Notes: generated by a model from the letters alone, not told the origin. 45,415 nt of DNA from Sedimentisphaerales bacterium (GCA_028282905.1 JANQGW010000224.1:1-45415); one strand, 5' to 3'. Positions 1 through 12,636 are shown, counted from the stretch's first letter. Made by a program: numbers and translations.

Positions 1-3000
1 ACGATAACCTGCGGGTGCTTGTCACCCTTATGCTCGATCACCACCGGGCGACCTTGCTGTCCCTTGCGTTCTTCATCGACACGCATGGTTTCACCTTCGA
101 TCACATCGACCAGGCGAATTGAACCGGGCACTTCCGCCAGAATCGGAATACGGTGCGGATCCCAGGCAAACATCGGCTTGCCCATTTTGACCATTTCACC
201 ATCTTGAACCAACAGCGTTCCGCCGTACGGCACTTTAAACCGTTCCAGTTCGCGGCCTTTGTCATCAACGATCGCCATTTCGCCGTTACGCTTCAACGCC
301 GTCAACAGCTTTTGGCCGTCAATCTCGACTTCAACAGCGTTCAGATCAATATATTTCACAAGACCGTCACGCGGAGCTTTCTGGTCGGTTTCAATCAGCG
401 AAACCGATGCAATACCACCGGTGTGGAACGTTCTCATCGTTAGCTGCGTCCCCGGTTCACCGATTGACTGAGCACCGATAATGCCCACGGCAAGGCCCTG
501 CTCAACCAACTGGCTGGTACTCAGATCCCAGCCGTAACACTTCGCACAGATGCCCACTTCACTTTCACAAGTCAGCGGACTGCGAACTCGGATCGCGTCC
601 AGACCTAACTGCTCGATCTTGGCCGCTGCTTCCGGTGTGATGACTTCGTTTTCACGGGCAATCATTTCATCGGTCATCGGATTGCGGATATTGTCACGCG
701 CGGTACGTCCAATGATCAACTGCTTGAGCGGAACATCAACCGTTTCACCTTTATAAACCGTTGACTTGGTAATGCCCTGAAGCGTGCTGCAATCGTGCTG
801 GCTGACCATCACGTTCTGCGCCACGTCTGCCAGTTTTCGCGTCAGGTAACCGGAGTCAGCCGTCTTCAACGCGGTATCGGCCAGACCCTTACGGGCACCG
901 TGTGTCGAACTGAAGTATTCCAGTACGTTCAGACCTTCGCGGAAGTTTGACTTAATCGGCGTTTCAATAATCTCACCACTCGGCTTGGCCATCAATGCAC
1001 GCATCCCGGCAAGCTGCTGAATCTGGTCAATACTACCACGAGCACCGGAGTGCCGCATGACCCAAATCGGGTTCAGGTAAGGCTTGCCGTCGCGAATGTC
1101 GTTTTTCATCGCGTTCATCATCGCGTTGGTAACTTCCACACGAGCATGGGTCCAGGCATCAATAATCTGGTTGTACCGCTCGCCTTCGGTCAGAATACCG
1201 TTCTGGTAATTCTTCATAACCTTGTCAACACGCTTCTGAGCCGACGCAATAATCGCAGGCTTTTCATCCGGAATCCGCAGGTCGGTCACACCGAAGCTCA
1301 TGCCCGCCAGTGTCGCCTGTTTGAAGCCCAGTTCCTTAATATTGTCCATCAGGTCGATGGTCGCCCGGCTGCCAACGATTTCATAGCAATCCTGAATCAC
1401 ACGGCCCAGGCGTTTCTTGTCCATCACGATATTATAGAACGGCATGTCCGGGTGCAGAATATCGTTAAACAGACAACGACCCGGCGTCGTTTCGATCACG
1501 CCGCCCTTTTCTTCCCCGCGTTCGCCCATCACGGTCTTGCCTTCCGGCAGACGCACCTTGACAATCGCGTGAGGATGGGCAATCTTCATATCCATCGCCG
1601 TAATCGCCTCAGCGGTATCCCGGAAGATCATGCCTTCGCCCTTCTGGTCTGCAGCGAGATGCGTGATATAGTAGTTACCAAGCACCATGTCCTGCGACGG
1701 GCCAAGCATCGGCGAGCCGCTGGCCGGCGAGAAAATATTGTTCGTGGATAAAATCAGTGTATGCGCTTCGACCTGCGCCTCAATACTCAGCGGCAGGTGA
1801 ACCGCCATCTGGTCACCGTCAAAGTCCGCGTTAAAGCCCTGGCAGACCAGCGGGTGCAGTAGAATCGCGTTACCTTCGATCAGCTTCGGTTCAAACGCCT
1901 GGATACCCATTCGGTGCAGTGTGGGAGCACGGTTCAACAGGACCGGATGCTGGTGAATCACTTCTTCCAGAATATCCCAAACGTGTTCTTCACGACGTTC
2001 GAGCATCCGCTTGGCACTTTTGATTGTATCGGCCAGACCGCGGTCTTTCAGTTTGCGAATAATAAACGGCTGGAACAGTTCCAACGCGATTTTTTTCGGA
2101 AGACCGCACTGATACAGTTTCAGCGTCGGCCCAACCACGATCACCGAACGTGCCGAATAGTCTACACGTTTACCCAGCAGGTTTTCACGGAAACGTCCCT
2201 GCTTACCTTTAATCATGTCCGTCAACGACTTAAGCGGACGGTTGTTGCTGCCCAGCACCGGACGACGACAGCGGCTGTTATCCAGCAGCGAATCGACCGC
2301 CTGCTGGAGCATCCGCTTTTCGTTGCGGATAATCACTTCCGGAGCGTTCAGGTCGATCAGTTTCTTCAAACGGTTATTCCGGTTGATAATCCGGCGATAC
2401 AGATCGTTCAGGTCACTGGTCGCAAAGTTACCGCTTTCCAGCATTACCAGCGGACGCAGATCCGGCGGAATCACCGGGGCCACTTCCATAATCATCCATT
2501 CGGCCTTGTTGTCGCTGGATTTAACAGCGTTCACAATTTTGAGCCGTTTGGTGAGATCTTTGATCTTCTGCTTGCTGTTGGTCTCATTGACGGCCTGCCG
2601 CAATTCGACACTCAACTCACTCAATTCGAGCTTTTGCAGCAGTTCCTTGACCGCTTCGGCACCCATCGACGCACGGAAACAGTTGCCGTACTTGTTCAGG
2701 GCGTCACGATATTCATCCTCACTCAAAAGCTGCTTGGGCTTCAGTGGGCTTTGTCCCGGATCGGTCACAACATAGTCCTGGAAATAGACCACTTTTTCAA
2801 CATCTGAAGTCTTCATCCCAAGCAGTGTGCTCAAGCGGCTCGGCAAGGCCTTAAAGAACCACAAGTGAACCACCGGTGCGGCCAAGTTAATGTGTCCCAT
2901 CCGTTTACGGCGGACACGGCTGTGCGTTACCTTTACACCACAGCGGTCACAAATGATACCTTTGAACTTCGTGCCTTTATATTTGCCGCAGGAACATTCC

Positions 3001-3188
3001 CAGTCACGTTCAGGACCAAAAATACGTTCACAGAACAGACCGTCTTTCTCCGGACGATAGGTACGGTAATTGATGGTTTCGGGCTTGCGCACTTCACCAA
3101 ACGACCAGCTCCGAATATCATTCGGGCTTGCCAGCATAATCTTTACCGAACCGTAATCATTAATACGATCGTAAATTGATTCTACCAT
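1..3188 (-). CDS. rpoC: RNA polymerase subunit beta' (3' end outside window)
   Basis: This encodes the catalytic beta' subunit of RNA polymerase. The reading frame is open from the ATG at 3188 to the window edge, giving about 1062 residues; the C-terminal part is missing only because the window ends. The first zinc site is visible as C65, C67, C80 and C83. The magnesium-binding active-site motif NADFDGD is at residues 453-459. The second zinc site is seen as a later CxxC with an upstream Cys. The segment [11 protein letters not shown] near the window edge belongs to the conserved trigger-loop region. It lies 84 bp downstream of rpoB in the same direction, the usual rpoBC arrangement, and is presumably co-transcribed. 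Nothing looks degraded. Identification is certain from the motifs and synteny. Confidence 0.98.
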   Translation of the reverse strand, partial: MVESIYDRINDYGSVKIMLASPNDIRSWSFGEVRKPETINYRTYRPEKDGLFCERIFGPERDWECSCGKYKGTKFKGIICDRCGVKVTHSRVRRKRMGHINLAAPVVHLWFFKALPSRLSTLLGMKTSDVEKVVYFQDYVVTDPGQSPLKPKQLLSEDEYRDALNKYGNCFRASMGAEAVKELLQKLELSELSVELRQAVNETNSKQKIKDLTKRLKIVNAVKSSDNKAEWMIMEVAPVIPPDLRPLVMLESGNFATSDLNDLYRRIINRNNRLKKLIDLNAPEVIIRNEKRMLQQAVDSLLDNSRCRRPVLGSNNRPLKSLTDMIKGKQGRFRENLLGKRVDYSARSVIVVGPTLKLYQCGLPKKIALELFQPFIIRKLKDRGLADTIKSAKRMLERREEHVWDILEEVIHQHPVLLNRAPTLHRMGIQAFEPKLIEGNAILLHPLVCQGFNADFDGDQMAVHLPLSIEAQVEAHTLILSTNNIFSPASGSPMLGPSQDMVLGNYYITHLAADQKGEGMIFRDTAEAITAMDMKIAHPHAIVKVRLPEGKTVMGERGEEKGGVIETTPGRCLFNDILHPDMPFYNIVMDKKRLGRVIQDCYEIVGSRATIDLMDNIKELGFKQATLAGMSFGVTDLRIPDEKPAIIASAQKRVDKVMKNYQNGILTEGERYNQIIDAWTHARVEVTNAMMNAMKNDIRDGKPYLNPIWVMRHSGARGSIDQIQQLAGMRALMAKPSGEIIETPIKSNFREGLNVLEYFSSTHGARKGLADTALKTADSGYLTRKLADVAQNVMVSQHDCSTLQGITKSTVYKGETVDVPLKQLIIGRTARDNIRNPMTDEMIARENEVITPEAAAKIEQLGLDAIRVRSPLTCESEVGICAKCYGWDLSTSQLVEQGLAVGIIGAQSIGEPGTQLTMRTFHTGGIASVSLIETDQKAPRDGLVKYIDLNAVEVEIDGQKLLTALKRNGEMAIVDDKGRELERFKVPYGGTLLVQDGEMVKMGKPMFAWDPHRIPILAEVPGSIRLVDVIEGETMRVDEERKGQQGRPVVIEHKGDKHPQVI

Positions 3189-3272
3189 GTCAGGACCAAC
3201 TCCGATTTAATGTTTCTTTTTCCCGTCAATTTCAGCGGGCTTTCGTACGCTCCTGCCGTCTTGCCCAACGCC

Positions 3273-6200
3273 TTAGATCGGCGTCGCGGCAATCCGTTTC
3301 TTTTCAAGCTGAATATTCAGGCCCAGCCCGCGAATTTCGTTACACAGCACATCGAAAGAAATCGGCGTGCCGGCTTCGAGGGTATTGGTGCCCTTCACCA
3401 TCGACTCGTAAATCTTGGTACGGCCTTCAATATCGTCACTCTTGACCGTCAGCAGTTCCTGAAGTGTGTAAGCGGCGCCATAGGCTTCCAGCGCCCACAC
3501 TTCCATTTCACCAAATCGCTGACCGCCCGTCCGGGCCTTACCGCCCAGCGGCTGCTGGGTAATCAGACTGTACGGTCCCGTCGAACGAGCATGTATTTTC
3601 TCGTCCACCAGGTGGTGCAGTTTCAGCATGTACATATAGCCCACGGTGGCTCGTTGGTCAAACGCTTCACCGGTCCGGCCGTCATATATCTGTGTCTTCA
3701 GTGTCGGCGGCACCTGAGCATACAGCTCATTGGCCGGCGGCACTTCAGCGTTAGCTTGGCAATCTTCAATCCGTTTGCGAACATGGGTGTTGGCCTCTTC
3801 GGTCACATCATAGATGTCCTCTTCGGTCGCTCCGGCAAAGACCGGCGTCACCGCGTCGAAGCCCAGCACCTTAGCCGCCCAGCCGAGGTGGGTTTCCAAA
3901 ATCTGGCCCACGTTCATACGGGACGGTACACCCAGCGGATTCAAACAGATGTCCACCGGCGTGCCGTCTTCGAGGAACGGCATATCTTCAACCGGCATAA
4001 TCTTGGCGATCACACCCTTGTTACCGTGACGACCGGCCATCTTGTCACCAATCGACAGCGTCCGCTTGATCGCGACATAAATCTTCACCATTTCCAACAC
4101 GCCGCTCGGCAGTTCATCGCCGTGCTTCATGCGGTCAACCTGGCGTTTCTTTTCTTCCTGAAGCTCGATGATCTTCGGCCAGTATTGATCGTAAATCGCC
4201 TGAGCCTTGTCACGCAGATTGGCGGGTTTAACCCACACAATATCAAAATTCTCGATCTGCTCATAGATCACGTCATCATCATCACTGACACCCACCTTCT
4301 GACGTGTCGTTGGGTCAACTACATCGATTTCCAGCGAGTCATGAATATCCGTCATCATTCGGCGGAAAACATCACACTGCTTGGCGTCGATTTCCGCTTC
4401 CATCTGACGCATCTGCTCTTTCAGTGCCTTGCGCTGATCATCGGTTTCTGCCGCACGGCGTTTAAAGTGACGGGTCTTGATGACCACACCTTCAAAACCG
4501 CTGGGAACCTCCAGCGAATCGTTCTTGACATCTTCACCGGCCCGGCCGAAAATCGCGTGCAGCAGCTTTTCTTCCGGCGTCAGCTCAGTCTTGCTCTTGG
4601 GAGAAACCTTACCCACCAGAATGTCGCCCGGAGCGACGCGGGTACCCTCGCGAACAATACCGTACTCGTCAAGGTTCCGCAGTGCCTTTTCGCTGACATT
4701 CGGGATATCCCGGGTAAATTCTTCGCGTCCCAGCTTGGTTTCGCGAACTTCCACACTGAATTCATCAATGTGAATACTGGTAAAGACGTCATCCTTCACC
4801 AGCCGTTCGCTGATGATCATGGCGTCCTCAAAGTTGTATCCATCAAACGGAACAAATGCCGTCAGAATATTGCGACCCAAAGCCAGCACACCCTTGCTGG
4901 TGCCGCCGCCGTCAGCGATCACCTGACCTTTTTTAACCTTCTGGCCAAGCTCTACGATGGGCTTCTGGTTCAGACAGGTTCGTTCGTTAAGACCGGCAAA
5001 CTTCTGCAGCGGATATTCATCCGTATTATCAATGACAATCTTCAACGAGTCAACGGCCGTAATCTTCCCGCTCTTGCGGGCTGTAACGACCATACTGGAG
5101 TTCTTGGCCACTTCTTCTTCCATGCCGGTTCCCACCAGCGGCGGTTCGGTCCACAGCAGCGGTACAGCCTGCCGCTGCATGTTCGAGCCCATCAACGCAC
5201 GGTTGGCGTCGTCATGCTCCAGGAATGGAATCAGTGCCGCCGAAATACCAACGGTCTGTCGCGGAGAAACGTCCACGTAAGTCACATCGCCGCTGTCAAC
5301 CTGGGTCAGGTCACCACCCCGGCGAGCCAGCACCATGCCTTCGTGCAGTCGGCTCTTGGCTGCATCGACCATGCTCGGCGGAGCAAAAATTTCCTGAATT
5401 TCTTCGTCCGCACGCATATAGACGATTTCGTCGGTCACTTTCTTTTTATTAGCCTTGCGATACGGCGTAATCAAGAAACCGTATTCATCCACTTTCGAGA
5501 AAATACCCAGTGAACAAATCAGACCAATATTGGTACCTTCCGGCGTCTCAATCGGACACACGCGGCCGTAGTGACTGATATGCACGTCACGCACTTCAAA
5601 GCCCGCGCGTTTACGGTTCAGACCGCCCGGACCCAACGCACTCAAACGACGTTCGTGCGTCAACTGGCTCAGGGCATTGGTCTGGTCAACCACCTGGCTC
5701 AGTTCGCCGCGGCCGAAGAAGAAGTCAATGCTCGACGAAACGCTCTTGCTGTTGACCAGGTCGGCGATACGCGTCACATCTTCCGGGCTTTTCATGCTCA
5801 TGCGTTCCTGAACCGTCCGGCGAAGTTTCAGCAGACCTTTGCGGACTTCTGCAGACGCCAGCTCGTCAATCCGACGCAGGCGACGGTTGCCCAGGTGGTC
5901 GATATCATCAACTTCACCCTGGTTGTTCCGCAGGTTCAGAACATATTTCATGGTATGCAGGAAGTCTTCCGAACGCAGCGCCATTTCATCCAGATCGACA
6001 TTGGTGCCGAACTTGCGATTCAGGCGGAAACGTCCAACATTCCCTAAACGATACCGGTTGGTATCGTAGAATTTTTCTTCAAACAATTGCTTGGCCTTGT
6101 CGATCTGGGCAGGGTTGCCCGGACGCAGCCGTGCATAAATCTTCTTAAGCGCTTCTTCATGACTCTCACAGCCGTCTTCGGCAAGCGTATTAAGAATCAG

Positions 6201-7028
6201 CGGGTCGCCCACAGCGGCGATCACTTCCACCTCGTCAAGCTCACTGGCCTGAATAGCCGCCACGGCGTCACCCAATTGGGCGCCGGCATCGACGAGAATT
6301 TCGCCGCTTTCAGTATCGACAACCGGCCCGACGGTCCACATGGACGGGTCGAGCTTTTTAACCTTTACGGCCTTGGTTTTGTAGAACAGGCGGATGATAT
6401 CTTCGGTCTTTCCGTAAGTTTCATCCATTGCCCGCAAAAACGTCGTCGCGGGAATTTTGCTGGACTGGTCAATGCGAATGACCAGAACGTCCTTCTTGGT
6501 CACTGACATCTCGATCCAGCTTCCGCGTTCGGGGATAATCCTCGCCCCGTGAAGAATCCGGTCGCCATCCTTGCTGTCAATGACAAAATCCACACCGGGA
6601 CTGCGGTGCAGTTGGTTGACGATCACACGTTCAGCTCCATTGATGATGAATTCCCCGCCGCCGATCATCACGGGTACTTCGCCGAGATAAATCGCCTGTT
6701 CGGCAATATCATCGGCTTCCTGCCGTTGCAGCCGGCAGCGTACCTTCAACGGATGACCATAGGTCAGACGAAGTTCGCGACACTGTTCGAGTGTGTAACG
6801 CGGCTTTTCAAGTTCATAGCCCAAATATTCCAGTTCCATCGTCTTGTCATAGCTGATGATGGGGAATATCTCACGAAACAACGCCTCCAGTCCAACGTCA
6901 TCCCGTTTTTCGGGCGCAACGTCTTCCTGAAGAAATCGGCTGTAACTTTTAAGCTGCACTTCGATCAGGTCCGGTACTTCGATCGCATCATCGATCTTTC
7001 CGAAATTCCGGATGTTACGTGATTTCAT
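3273..7028 (-). CDS. rpoB: RNA polymerase subunit beta
   Basis: This encodes the 1251-residue beta subunit of RNA polymerase. The length is normal for the family without the large lineage insertions of enterobacterial RpoB. It starts at ATG 7028. The rifampicin-pocket stretch is recognisable by the run [18 protein letters not shown] and the following [12 protein letters not shown]. The Asp, His and Ser equivalent to E. coli D516, H526 and S531 are present, so no classical resistance change is seen in those three. The C-terminal part contains [20 protein letters not shown], the conserved clamp-anchoring region. The gene lies between rplL, with an attenuator-like hairpin in between, and rpoC. 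Long antisense frames cover it on the plus strand, but they carry no recognisable protein. Confidence 0.98.
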   Translation of the reverse strand: MKSRNIRNFGKIDDAIEVPDLIEVQLKSYSRFLQEDVAPEKRDDVGLEALFREIFPIISYDKTMELEYLGYELEKPRYTLEQCRELRLTYGHPLKVRCRLQRQEADDIAEQAIYLGEVPVMIGGGEFIINGAERVIVNQLHRSPGVDFVIDSKDGDRILHGARIIPERGSWIEMSVTKKDVLVIRIDQSSKIPATTFLRAMDETYGKTEDIIRLFYKTKAVKVKKLDPSMWTVGPVVDTESGEILVDAGAQLGDAVAAIQASELDEVEVIAAVGDPLILNTLAEDGCESHEEALKKIYARLRPGNPAQIDKAKQLFEEKFYDTNRYRLGNVGRFRLNRKFGTNVDLDEMALRSEDFLHTMKYVLNLRNNQGEVDDIDHLGNRRLRRIDELASAEVRKGLLKLRRTVQERMSMKSPEDVTRIADLVNSKSVSSSIDFFFGRGELSQVVDQTNALSQLTHERRLSALGPGGLNRKRAGFEVRDVHISHYGRVCPIETPEGTNIGLICSLGIFSKVDEYGFLITPYRKANKKKVTDEIVYMRADEEIQEIFAPPSMVDAAKSRLHEGMVLARRGGDLTQVDSGDVTYVDVSPRQTVGISAALIPFLEHDDANRALMGSNMQRQAVPLLWTEPPLVGTGMEEEVAKNSSMVVTARKSGKITAVDSLKIVIDNTDEYPLQKFAGLNERTCLNQKPIVELGQKVKKGQVIADGGGTSKGVLALGRNILTAFVPFDGYNFEDAMIISERLVKDDVFTSIHIDEFSVEVRETKLGREEFTRDIPNVSEKALRNLDEYGIVREGTRVAPGDILVGKVSPKSKTELTPEEKLLHAIFGRAGEDVKNDSLEVPSGFEGVVIKTRHFKRRAAETDDQRKALKEQMRQMEAEIDAKQCDVFRRMMTDIHDSLEIDVVDPTTRQKVGVSDDDDVIYEQIENFDIVWVKPANLRDKAQAIYDQYWPKIIELQEEKKRQVDRMKHGDELPSGVLEMVKIYVAIKRTLSIGDKMAGRHGNKGVIAKIMPVEDMPFLEDGTPVDICLNPLGVPSRMNVGQILETHLGWAAKVLGFDAVTPVFAGATEEDIYDVTEEANTHVRKRIEDCQANAEVPPANELYAQVPPTLKTQIYDGRTGEAFDQRATVGYMYMLKLHHLVDEKIHARSTGPYSLITQQPLGGKARTGGQRFGEMEVWALEAYGAAYTLQELLTVKSDDIEGRTKIYESMVKGTNTLEAGTPISFDVLCNEIRGLGLNIQLEKKRIAATPI

Positions 7029-7082
7029 TTCGACCTGTCTCCATTACGACATAGTATATTTTAAATTTGACGCTTCCTGGAC

Positions 7083-7115
7083 AAAAAGGCCCCGCCGAAG
7101 GCTAAGCTTCGGCGG
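7083..7115 (-). terminator. Attenuator-like hairpin between rplL and rpoB
   Basis: A perfect 9-bp inverted repeat (CCGCCGAAG at 7092-7100 with CTTCGGCGG at 7107-7115, 6-nt loop) is followed on the minus strand by GGGGCC and then five T residues. It sits in the 179-bp rplL-rpoB gap. In many bacteria this gap carries a partial terminator that sets the ratio of ribosomal protein to RNA polymerase. The interrupted T tract suggests attenuation rather than full termination. Confidence 0.65.
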
Positions 7116-7207
7116 TCCTGAGTCTTCCGTTTATCGCGTTGTCAAAGAAGCATCACAAAAGAGCGGTTCGAGCCGTGTCGCTCAAACACAAGACAAAAAC
7201 GTGAGGG

Positions 7208-7615
7208 TTACTCAACAGCAACCACAGCACCTGCCGCTTCCAACTGCTTGCGGGCTTCTTCAGCGTCGTCCTTGCTGACACCTTCTTTAACTGCCTTCGG
7301 AGCGCCGTCAACCAGTTCCTTGGCTTCTTTCAGGCCCAGACCGGTCAATGCGCGAACTTCCTTGATCACCTGGATCTTCTTGTCGCCGATTTCTTTCAGA
7401 ACAACATCAAAGCTGGTCTTTTCTTCAGCTTCGGCTTCACCACCGCCTGCAGCAGCAGGGCCGGCCATCATCACAGCACCACCGGCTGCCGGCTCAATAC
7501 CGTGTTCTTCTTTCAGGTAGTCGCCCAGCTCTTTGGCCTGCATCAGGGTCAAAGCAACGATCTTGTCACCCAGTTCTTTGATTTCTGCACTGAATTCTTT
7601 TGTTTCTTCTGACAT
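7208..7615 (-). CDS. rplL: 50S ribosomal protein L7/L12
   Basis: This encodes the 135-residue stalk protein L7/L12, which recruits translation factors to the large ribosomal subunit. It has an N-terminal dimerisation domain, an Ala/Gly-rich hinge (around residues 45-60) and the C-terminal domain with [20 protein letters not shown] and [15 protein letters not shown], the factor-binding helix. Start is ATG 7615. It is slightly longer than the usual 120-130 residues because of the hinge. It follows rplJ after 121 bp, the standard order, so L10 and L7/L12 are made together. Confidence 0.97.
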   Translation of the reverse strand: MSEETKEFSAEIKELGDKIVALTLMQAKELGDYLKEEHGIEPAAGGAVMMAGPAAAGGGEAEAEEKTSFDVVLKEIGDKKIQVIKEVRALTGLGLKEAKELVDGAPKAVKEGVSKDDAEEARKQLEAAGAVVAVE

Positions 7616-7736
7616 TATAGGGTACTCCTATTTTCTCTCGCGTCTTAAGGTAGCCGAACTACGCCGTCCGTTTAACCATTTAAGGACAACCTCAAAACAA
7701 CAGTATTCTCTCAATATATTCTAACTGATATCTGAA

Positions 7737-8264
7737 CTATGCTGCTTCTTCGAGCTTCTCGATCAGGCTCTTGATGCAGCCGGCAATATGACTGCCCGGA
7801 CCGGCGATCGCACCAGCCAGGTTTGCACCCGGACTCTGGGCCAACTGAACCACCTGGCCCTGCAGCTCGACGCGGCTCGGCATCTTCGACAGTGCGGTAA
7901 CGCCTTCGCCATCAACGACGGTGCCATCAACATACGCGCCCTTCAGTTCAATTTCCTTGAACTTTTTAGCCAGGTCAACCAATTCCTTAGCTACATCAAC
8001 CACGCTGTCGCCGCCGTAAGCAACGGTACAGGGCCCGGCCGCGAACAGATCGCCCGCAGACTCCATGTCCATGCTCTTCAATGCCGTCCGCATCAGCGAG
8101 TTTTTGACAACCGTCAGGCGAATGCCTTTGGCCTTCAACTCACCACGCAGCACGTTATTATCGACACCGCCGATACCAGTCGTATCAATCACGGCAAATT
8201 CGCTCATACCTTCGAACCGCCGCGAGTATTCGTCCTGAATGAATCCTTTTACTACATAACTCAT
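7737..8264 (-). CDS. rplJ: 50S ribosomal protein L10
   Basis: This encodes L10 (175 residues), which anchors the L7/L12 dimers to 23S rRNA at the stalk base. The family pattern is seen in the N-terminal half (VVKNSLMRTAL, the rRNA-binding region) and in the Ala-rich C-terminal helix that binds L7/L12. Start is ATG 8264. Only 52 bp separate it from rplA, too little for the long L10 leader structure found upstream of rplJ in many bacteria. Autoregulation, if present, would have to act elsewhere, for example at the rplK or rplA leader. Confidence 0.96.
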   Translation of the reverse strand: MSYVVKGFIQDEYSRRFEGMSEFAVIDTTGIGGVDNNVLRGELKAKGIRLTVVKNSLMRTALKSMDMESAGDLFAAGPCTVAYGGDSVVDVAKELVDLAKKFKEIELKGAYVDGTVVDGEGVTALSKMPSRVELQGQVVQLAQSPGANLAGAIAGPGSHIAGCIKSLIEKLEEAA

Positions 8265-8316
8265 AGTCTCACCTCAATTATCATTAAGCCGTCCGGCTTA
8301 TGTTAACCGTTTCGAT

Positions 8317-9003
8317 TTAAGCAGTTGCCGCATCCACAGCAACACCCGGGCTCATCGTCGCACTAATGCAAATCTTCTTGACATAAGTGCCCTTGACGGC
8401 CGACGGCTTCATTTTGTTAATATTGGCAATAAACGCATGAATGTTCTCTTCCAGCTTCTTATCGTCAAAGCTGAGCTTTCCAACAACAGCATGAATGTTG
8501 CCGCCCGAATCGTTACGGAACTCCACCTTACCGGCGGCAAATTCCTTAACTGCATTAACAACATCCGGTGTTACCGTACCGTTCTTCGGCGAAGGCATCT
8601 TACCCTGCGGACCCAGCACACGACCGAGCTTGCCGGCTTTGCCCATCACCTTCGGTGAGGCAATCGCCACATCGAAGTCCAGCCAGCCGTCAGCAACCTT
8701 GGCCACCAATTCGTCGCAACCGGCTTCAATCGCACCGGCCGCCTTGGCAGCTTCAGCATCAGAATCTTCACAGAAAGCAATCACTTTTCTGGCTTTACCG
8801 ATACCATGCGGAAGACTAATCGCTCCGCGAACCATCTGGTCAGCCTGCTTGGGATCGATTCCCAGGTGCATCACACACTCAACCGACTGGTCAAACTTCG
8901 TCGAAGCGAACGATTTGACTTTTTTGACAGCTTCCGTCAGAGGCAGTGCTTCTTTCACTGCTTTCTGAGCGTCCGCCGTGTAACGCTTACTTCTTGTTCT
9001 CAT
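8317..9003 (-). CDS. rplA: 50S ribosomal protein L1
   Basis: This encodes the 228-residue L1 protein of the ribosomal E-site stalk, which is also the usual translational repressor of rplKA. The N-terminal rRNA-binding element [20 protein letters not shown] and the central [18 protein letters not shown] are conserved family signatures. Start is ATG 9003. It lies 112 bp downstream of rplK, a larger gap than the few bases common in other phyla. No clear terminator or promoter was recognised in that gap. Confidence 0.97.
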   Translation of the reverse strand: MRTRSKRYTADAQKAVKEALPLTEAVKKVKSFASTKFDQSVECVMHLGIDPKQADQMVRGAISLPHGIGKARKVIAFCEDSDAEAAKAAGAIEAGCDELVAKVADGWLDFDVAIASPKVMGKAGKLGRVLGPQGKMPSPKNGTVTPDVVNAVKEFAAGKVEFRNDSGGNIHAVVGKLSFDDKKLEENIHAFIANINKMKPSAVKGTYVKKICISATMSPGVAVDAATA

Positions 9004-9115
9004 AATGTACCTCGCGAAATCTGAATTTCTCTTTAACTTTCGCTCCCACTACAAAGCCGTGGTCAGCAACAATAACTATACACTAACGACTATTAACTAA
9101 TAAATAATATAGTTA

Positions 9116-9541
9116 TTAGTCTTCAATCTCAATACCCATGCTGCGGGCGGTTCCTTCAATCATCCGGTCCGCCTGATCCAGGTCATAAGCATTCAGATCG
9201 TTCATTTTCATTTCGGAAATCTTGCGAACCTGGGCCTTGGTCACCTTGCCGACTTTTTCCTTGTTCGGCACACCGCTGGCCTTGGCAATCCCGGCTTCCT
9301 GCTTCAGCAGAACTGCTGCCGGCGGGCTTTTCACCTCAAAGTCAAAAGACCGGTCACCGTAAACCGTAATAACGATCGGAACCGTAACCCCGTTGAGGTC
9401 TTTCGTTCTTTCGTTGAACTGCTGAACAAACTGACCGATATTCACACCGTGTTGGCCCAATGCCGGACCGATCGGAGGCGCCGGAGTCGCCTGACCACCC
9501 GGAGCCTGCAATTTAATCATGCCTGTAACTTCTTTTGCCAT
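9116..9541 (-). CDS. rplK: 50S ribosomal protein L11
   Basis: This encodes the 141-residue L11, which binds the GTPase-associated centre of 23S rRNA. The N-terminal signature [20 protein letters not shown] and the C-terminal [10 protein letters not shown] are both present, and the length is typical. Start is ATG 9541. It follows nusG by 71 bp. The proline-rich N-terminal helix, the site of thiostrepton/micrococcin resistance changes, looks normal. Confidence 0.97.
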   Translation of the reverse strand: MAKEVTGMIKLQAPGGQATPAPPIGPALGQHGVNIGQFVQQFNERTKDLNGVTVPIVITVYGDRSFDFEVKSPPAAVLLKQEAGIAKASGVPNKEKVGKVTKAQVRKISEMKMNDLNAYDLDQADRMIEGTARSMGIEIED

Positions 9542-9612
9542 CGTAATTTCCCGTAATTAAAAATAGTTTCGGCCAAAAGCCGAATCCTCAATTTTACTCA
9601 TGAATTGAAATC

Positions 9613-10152
9613 TTAAACCTTTTCAATCTGCCAGTATTCGATATCCAGCGGCGTACTGCGGCCAAAAATCGAAACGATCACCCGAACCATGCCGCGTTCG
9701 GAGTCAATTTCATCCACAGTTCCCTCAAAGTTCTCAAAGGCGCCTTCGCGAATCTTCACGACGTCACCCTTCTCAAACTCAACCTTGATATTCGGCGTCT
9801 CTTCCGGACGTTCGATTTCCTTCATCATCCGGGCCACATCCGTGTCACGCATCGGCGTCGGAACACCTTCGGTGCCGATGAAATCGCCAACACCCATGGT
9901 TTCCTTGATGATAAACCACGCATCATCCGGAATCCGTCCGTCTTCTTTCGGCTCCAACTCCATAAACACGTACCCCGGATACAGCTTGCGTTTGAACACA
10001 CGCTGCTTGCCGGCCCGAATCCGCTTAATCTGTTCGGTCGGTACCACAATCCGGCCCACACTGCTGACGCCTTCGACATTCATCTTGCGTGCCAGTGATT
10101 CCCGTACTTGTTCTTCTTTATTGGAGGCAACTCGTAACACGTACCATTGCAT
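9613..10152 (-). CDS. nusG: Transcription termination/antitermination protein NusG
   Basis: NusG (179 residues) binds the RNA polymerase clamp and links transcription with Rho or the ribosome. The N-terminal NGN domain opens with WYVLRVASNKEEQVRESL. The C-terminal KOW domain contains KGDVVKIREGAFENFEGTV (about residues 127-145), followed by a normal end. Start is ATG 10152. It follows secE by 41 bp and precedes rplK, the nearly universal secE-nusG-rplK order. Confidence 0.97.
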   Translation of the reverse strand: MQWYVLRVASNKEEQVRESLARKMNVEGVSSVGRIVVPTEQIKRIRAGKQRVFKRKLYPGYVFMELEPKEDGRIPDDAWFIIKETMGVGDFIGTEGVPTPMRDTDVARMMKEIERPEETPNIKVEFEKGDVVKIREGAFENFEGTVDEIDSERGMVRVIVSIFGRSTPLDIEYWQIEKV

Positions 10153-10193
10153 AGGTGTTTACCCCTTCGGACGGTTTATTTCGTCAAAGCAAT

Positions 10194-10577
10194 TTAATAT
10201 AATTTTACAACTTTGCTAAAGAACTGGAGGAACGCCTGGTCCACAAGAAACAGCCCTGTCGCCATCACCACGACCACAATAATAACGATCATGGTAGAGT
10301 TAATAATTTCCTTACGACTCGACCAACTGACTTTCTTGATCTCGCCTTCAGCAGCGATCAGAAAATCGGCGATGGACGGCTTATTACTGAGCCAGTAAAT
10401 CAACCCCGCAAACGCCGCACAGACGGCAATCGGCACCACCGTCTGAACCACCGGGCCGTGCTCCTGGAGTTTTCCATAAAGAATCCAGCAACCGGCTGCA
10501 ACGATGCCAAACACGACTAATGCAGTCGTTAAACGAGAGTTTTTTCCCTGACTTCGCTTATAAATTTTCAAATTCAT
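10194..10577 (-). CDS. secE: Preprotein translocase subunit SecE
   Basis: SecE is the essential small subunit of the SecYEG inner-membrane channel. This copy is about 127 residues. Two hydrophobic segments (near residues 17-37 and 46-65) precede the conserved cytoplasmic amphipathic stretch EIKKVSWSSRKEIINST and the final TM segment. It therefore has three TM helices, as in enterobacterial SecE, rather than the minimal single-TM form. ATG at 10577 is preferred over an in-frame GTG at 10589 because AGGTGG lies 8 nt upstream of the ATG. It sits between tRNA-Trp and nusG. Confidence 0.93.
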   Translation of the reverse strand: MNLKIYKRSQGKNSRLTTALVVFGIVAAGCWILYGKLQEHGPVVQTVVPIAVCAAFAGLIYWLSNKPSIADFLIAAEGEIKKVSWSSRKEIINSTMIVIIVVVVMATGLFLVDQAFLQFFSKVVKLY

Positions 10578-10638
10578 AGAAATCGCCACCTGTCAATTGA
10601 TCATGTCCGTTATTTGTCAGGATTTCAATCCTTGAAAG

Positions 10639-10711
10639 CAGGTCAGGAGGGAGTCGAACCCGCAACCTTCGGTTTTGGAGACCGATGCTCTGCCAATTGA
10701 GCTACTGACCT
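10639..10711 (-). tRNA. tRNA-Trp (CCA anticodon)
   Basis: The 73-nt cloverleaf has acceptor arms AGGTCAG/CTGACCT with discriminator G. The D-arm is GCTC/GAGC and the anticodon stem TCGGT/ACCGA holds a CTCCAAA loop (anticodon CCA). The T-loop is TTCGACT. The T-stem (GCGGG against CCCTC) contains one C-T mismatch at its second pair. CCA is not encoded. Its place between rpmG and secE is conserved in many bacteria. Confidence 0.95.
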
Positions 10712-10721
10712 GTACCTAATT

Positions 10722-10889
10722 CTATTTGCGGCGGATCTTGTGAGCCGTATGCTTGCGTTCACGCTTGCAGTACTTATTCAGCTCAAACTTCGGCGTCCCG
10801 CCCTGCACATTGACTTCTGTGCGATAATTGCGGTCTCCGCATTCTTTGCACTCAAGCCAGACATATTCACGTTTTTGTGCTTTTGCCAT
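10722..10889 (-). CDS. rpmG: 50S ribosomal protein L33
   Basis: This 55-residue protein fits L33, a small protein of the large ribosomal subunit. It opens MAKAQKREYVWLECKECG and ends KYCKRERKHTAHKIRRK. The zinc-ribbon pattern is only partly kept: C14, C17 and C41 are present, but the fourth ligand of the usual CPxC is replaced by Glu. It may bind zinc poorly or use another ligand. The gene lies 10 bp upstream of tRNA-Trp and follows the tuf terminator, matching the common tuf-rpmG-trnW-secE order. Confidence 0.93.
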   Translation of the reverse strand: MAKAQKREYVWLECKECGDRNYRTEVNVQGGTPKFELNKYCKRERKHTAHKIRRK

Positions 10890-10952
10890 GTTCGCTAACC
10901 TCTCTGATAAAAGACAGCGACCCCTCTGTCCGTCCCCGGCTCAGAAAGGGCT

Positions 10953-10985
10953 GAAAAAAGCTCCGTGTCCGTTCGAACACGGAGC
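10953..10985 (-). terminator. Rho-independent terminator after tuf
   Basis: Perfect 9-bp arms GCTCCGTGT (10960-10968) and ACACGGAGC (10977-10985) with an 8-nt loop are followed on the minus strand by TTTTTT. It lies just downstream of the tuf stop and upstream of rpmG. It should separate abundant tuf transcripts from the rpmG-secE-nusG-rpl operon, or reduce read-through into it. Confidence 0.85.
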
Positions 10986-11004
10986 CTGTTGGGTCATTTA
11001 ATTA

Positions 11005-12216
<1,212 letters not shown>

Positions 12217-12418
12217 TTGTCAATAACCTCCTGAATATTCGTTATTCTTGGTTCCTGCGTTAATGTTAGTTACAAAATTTTATCTTACACGATTTACTGC
12301 TATTTATAGTTATCCATAACTAATGGCAAAAATACCGACACGTCTGCCGCATAATCTGGCCCCCCGAGATTATTTTAGCAAACCGACTATCTATTCCGCC
12401 GGCTATGGTTCGTTACCG

Positions 12419-12490
<72 letters not shown>

Positions 12491-12608
12491 AGATTATTCG
12501 TAAATCCGCTTTTTCAGCCCTGATAATCTGATTTATCAAGACCTCAAGGCCGCCTCGCCGGAAAATGAACATAGGGATTCCGTGTATTCCCGCCGAAGCA
12601 AAAGGAAA

Positions 12609-12636
12609 AGTATATAATCGCTTTTGAGGAGTGCAA
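12609..12636 (-). promoter_or_regulatory. Housekeeping promoter for tRNA-Thr/tuf
   Basis: On the minus strand, TTGCAC is followed after 16 nt by TATACT. Transcription would begin near 12602, about 110 nt upstream of tRNA-Thr. The position between the upstream gene's terminator and tRNA-Thr fits a strong operon promoter. This was read by eye only. Confidence 0.55.

Noticed and set aside
3210-5513. A 767-codon open frame on the plus strand, antisense to rpoB, and similar long plus-strand frames over rpoC
   Set aside because: They lie fully opposite highly conserved genes, have His/Arg/Phe-rich composition typical of mirror frames, and show no domain.
8265-8316. L10 leader RNA upstream of rplJ
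   Set aside because: The gap is only 52 bp, too short for the known structure.
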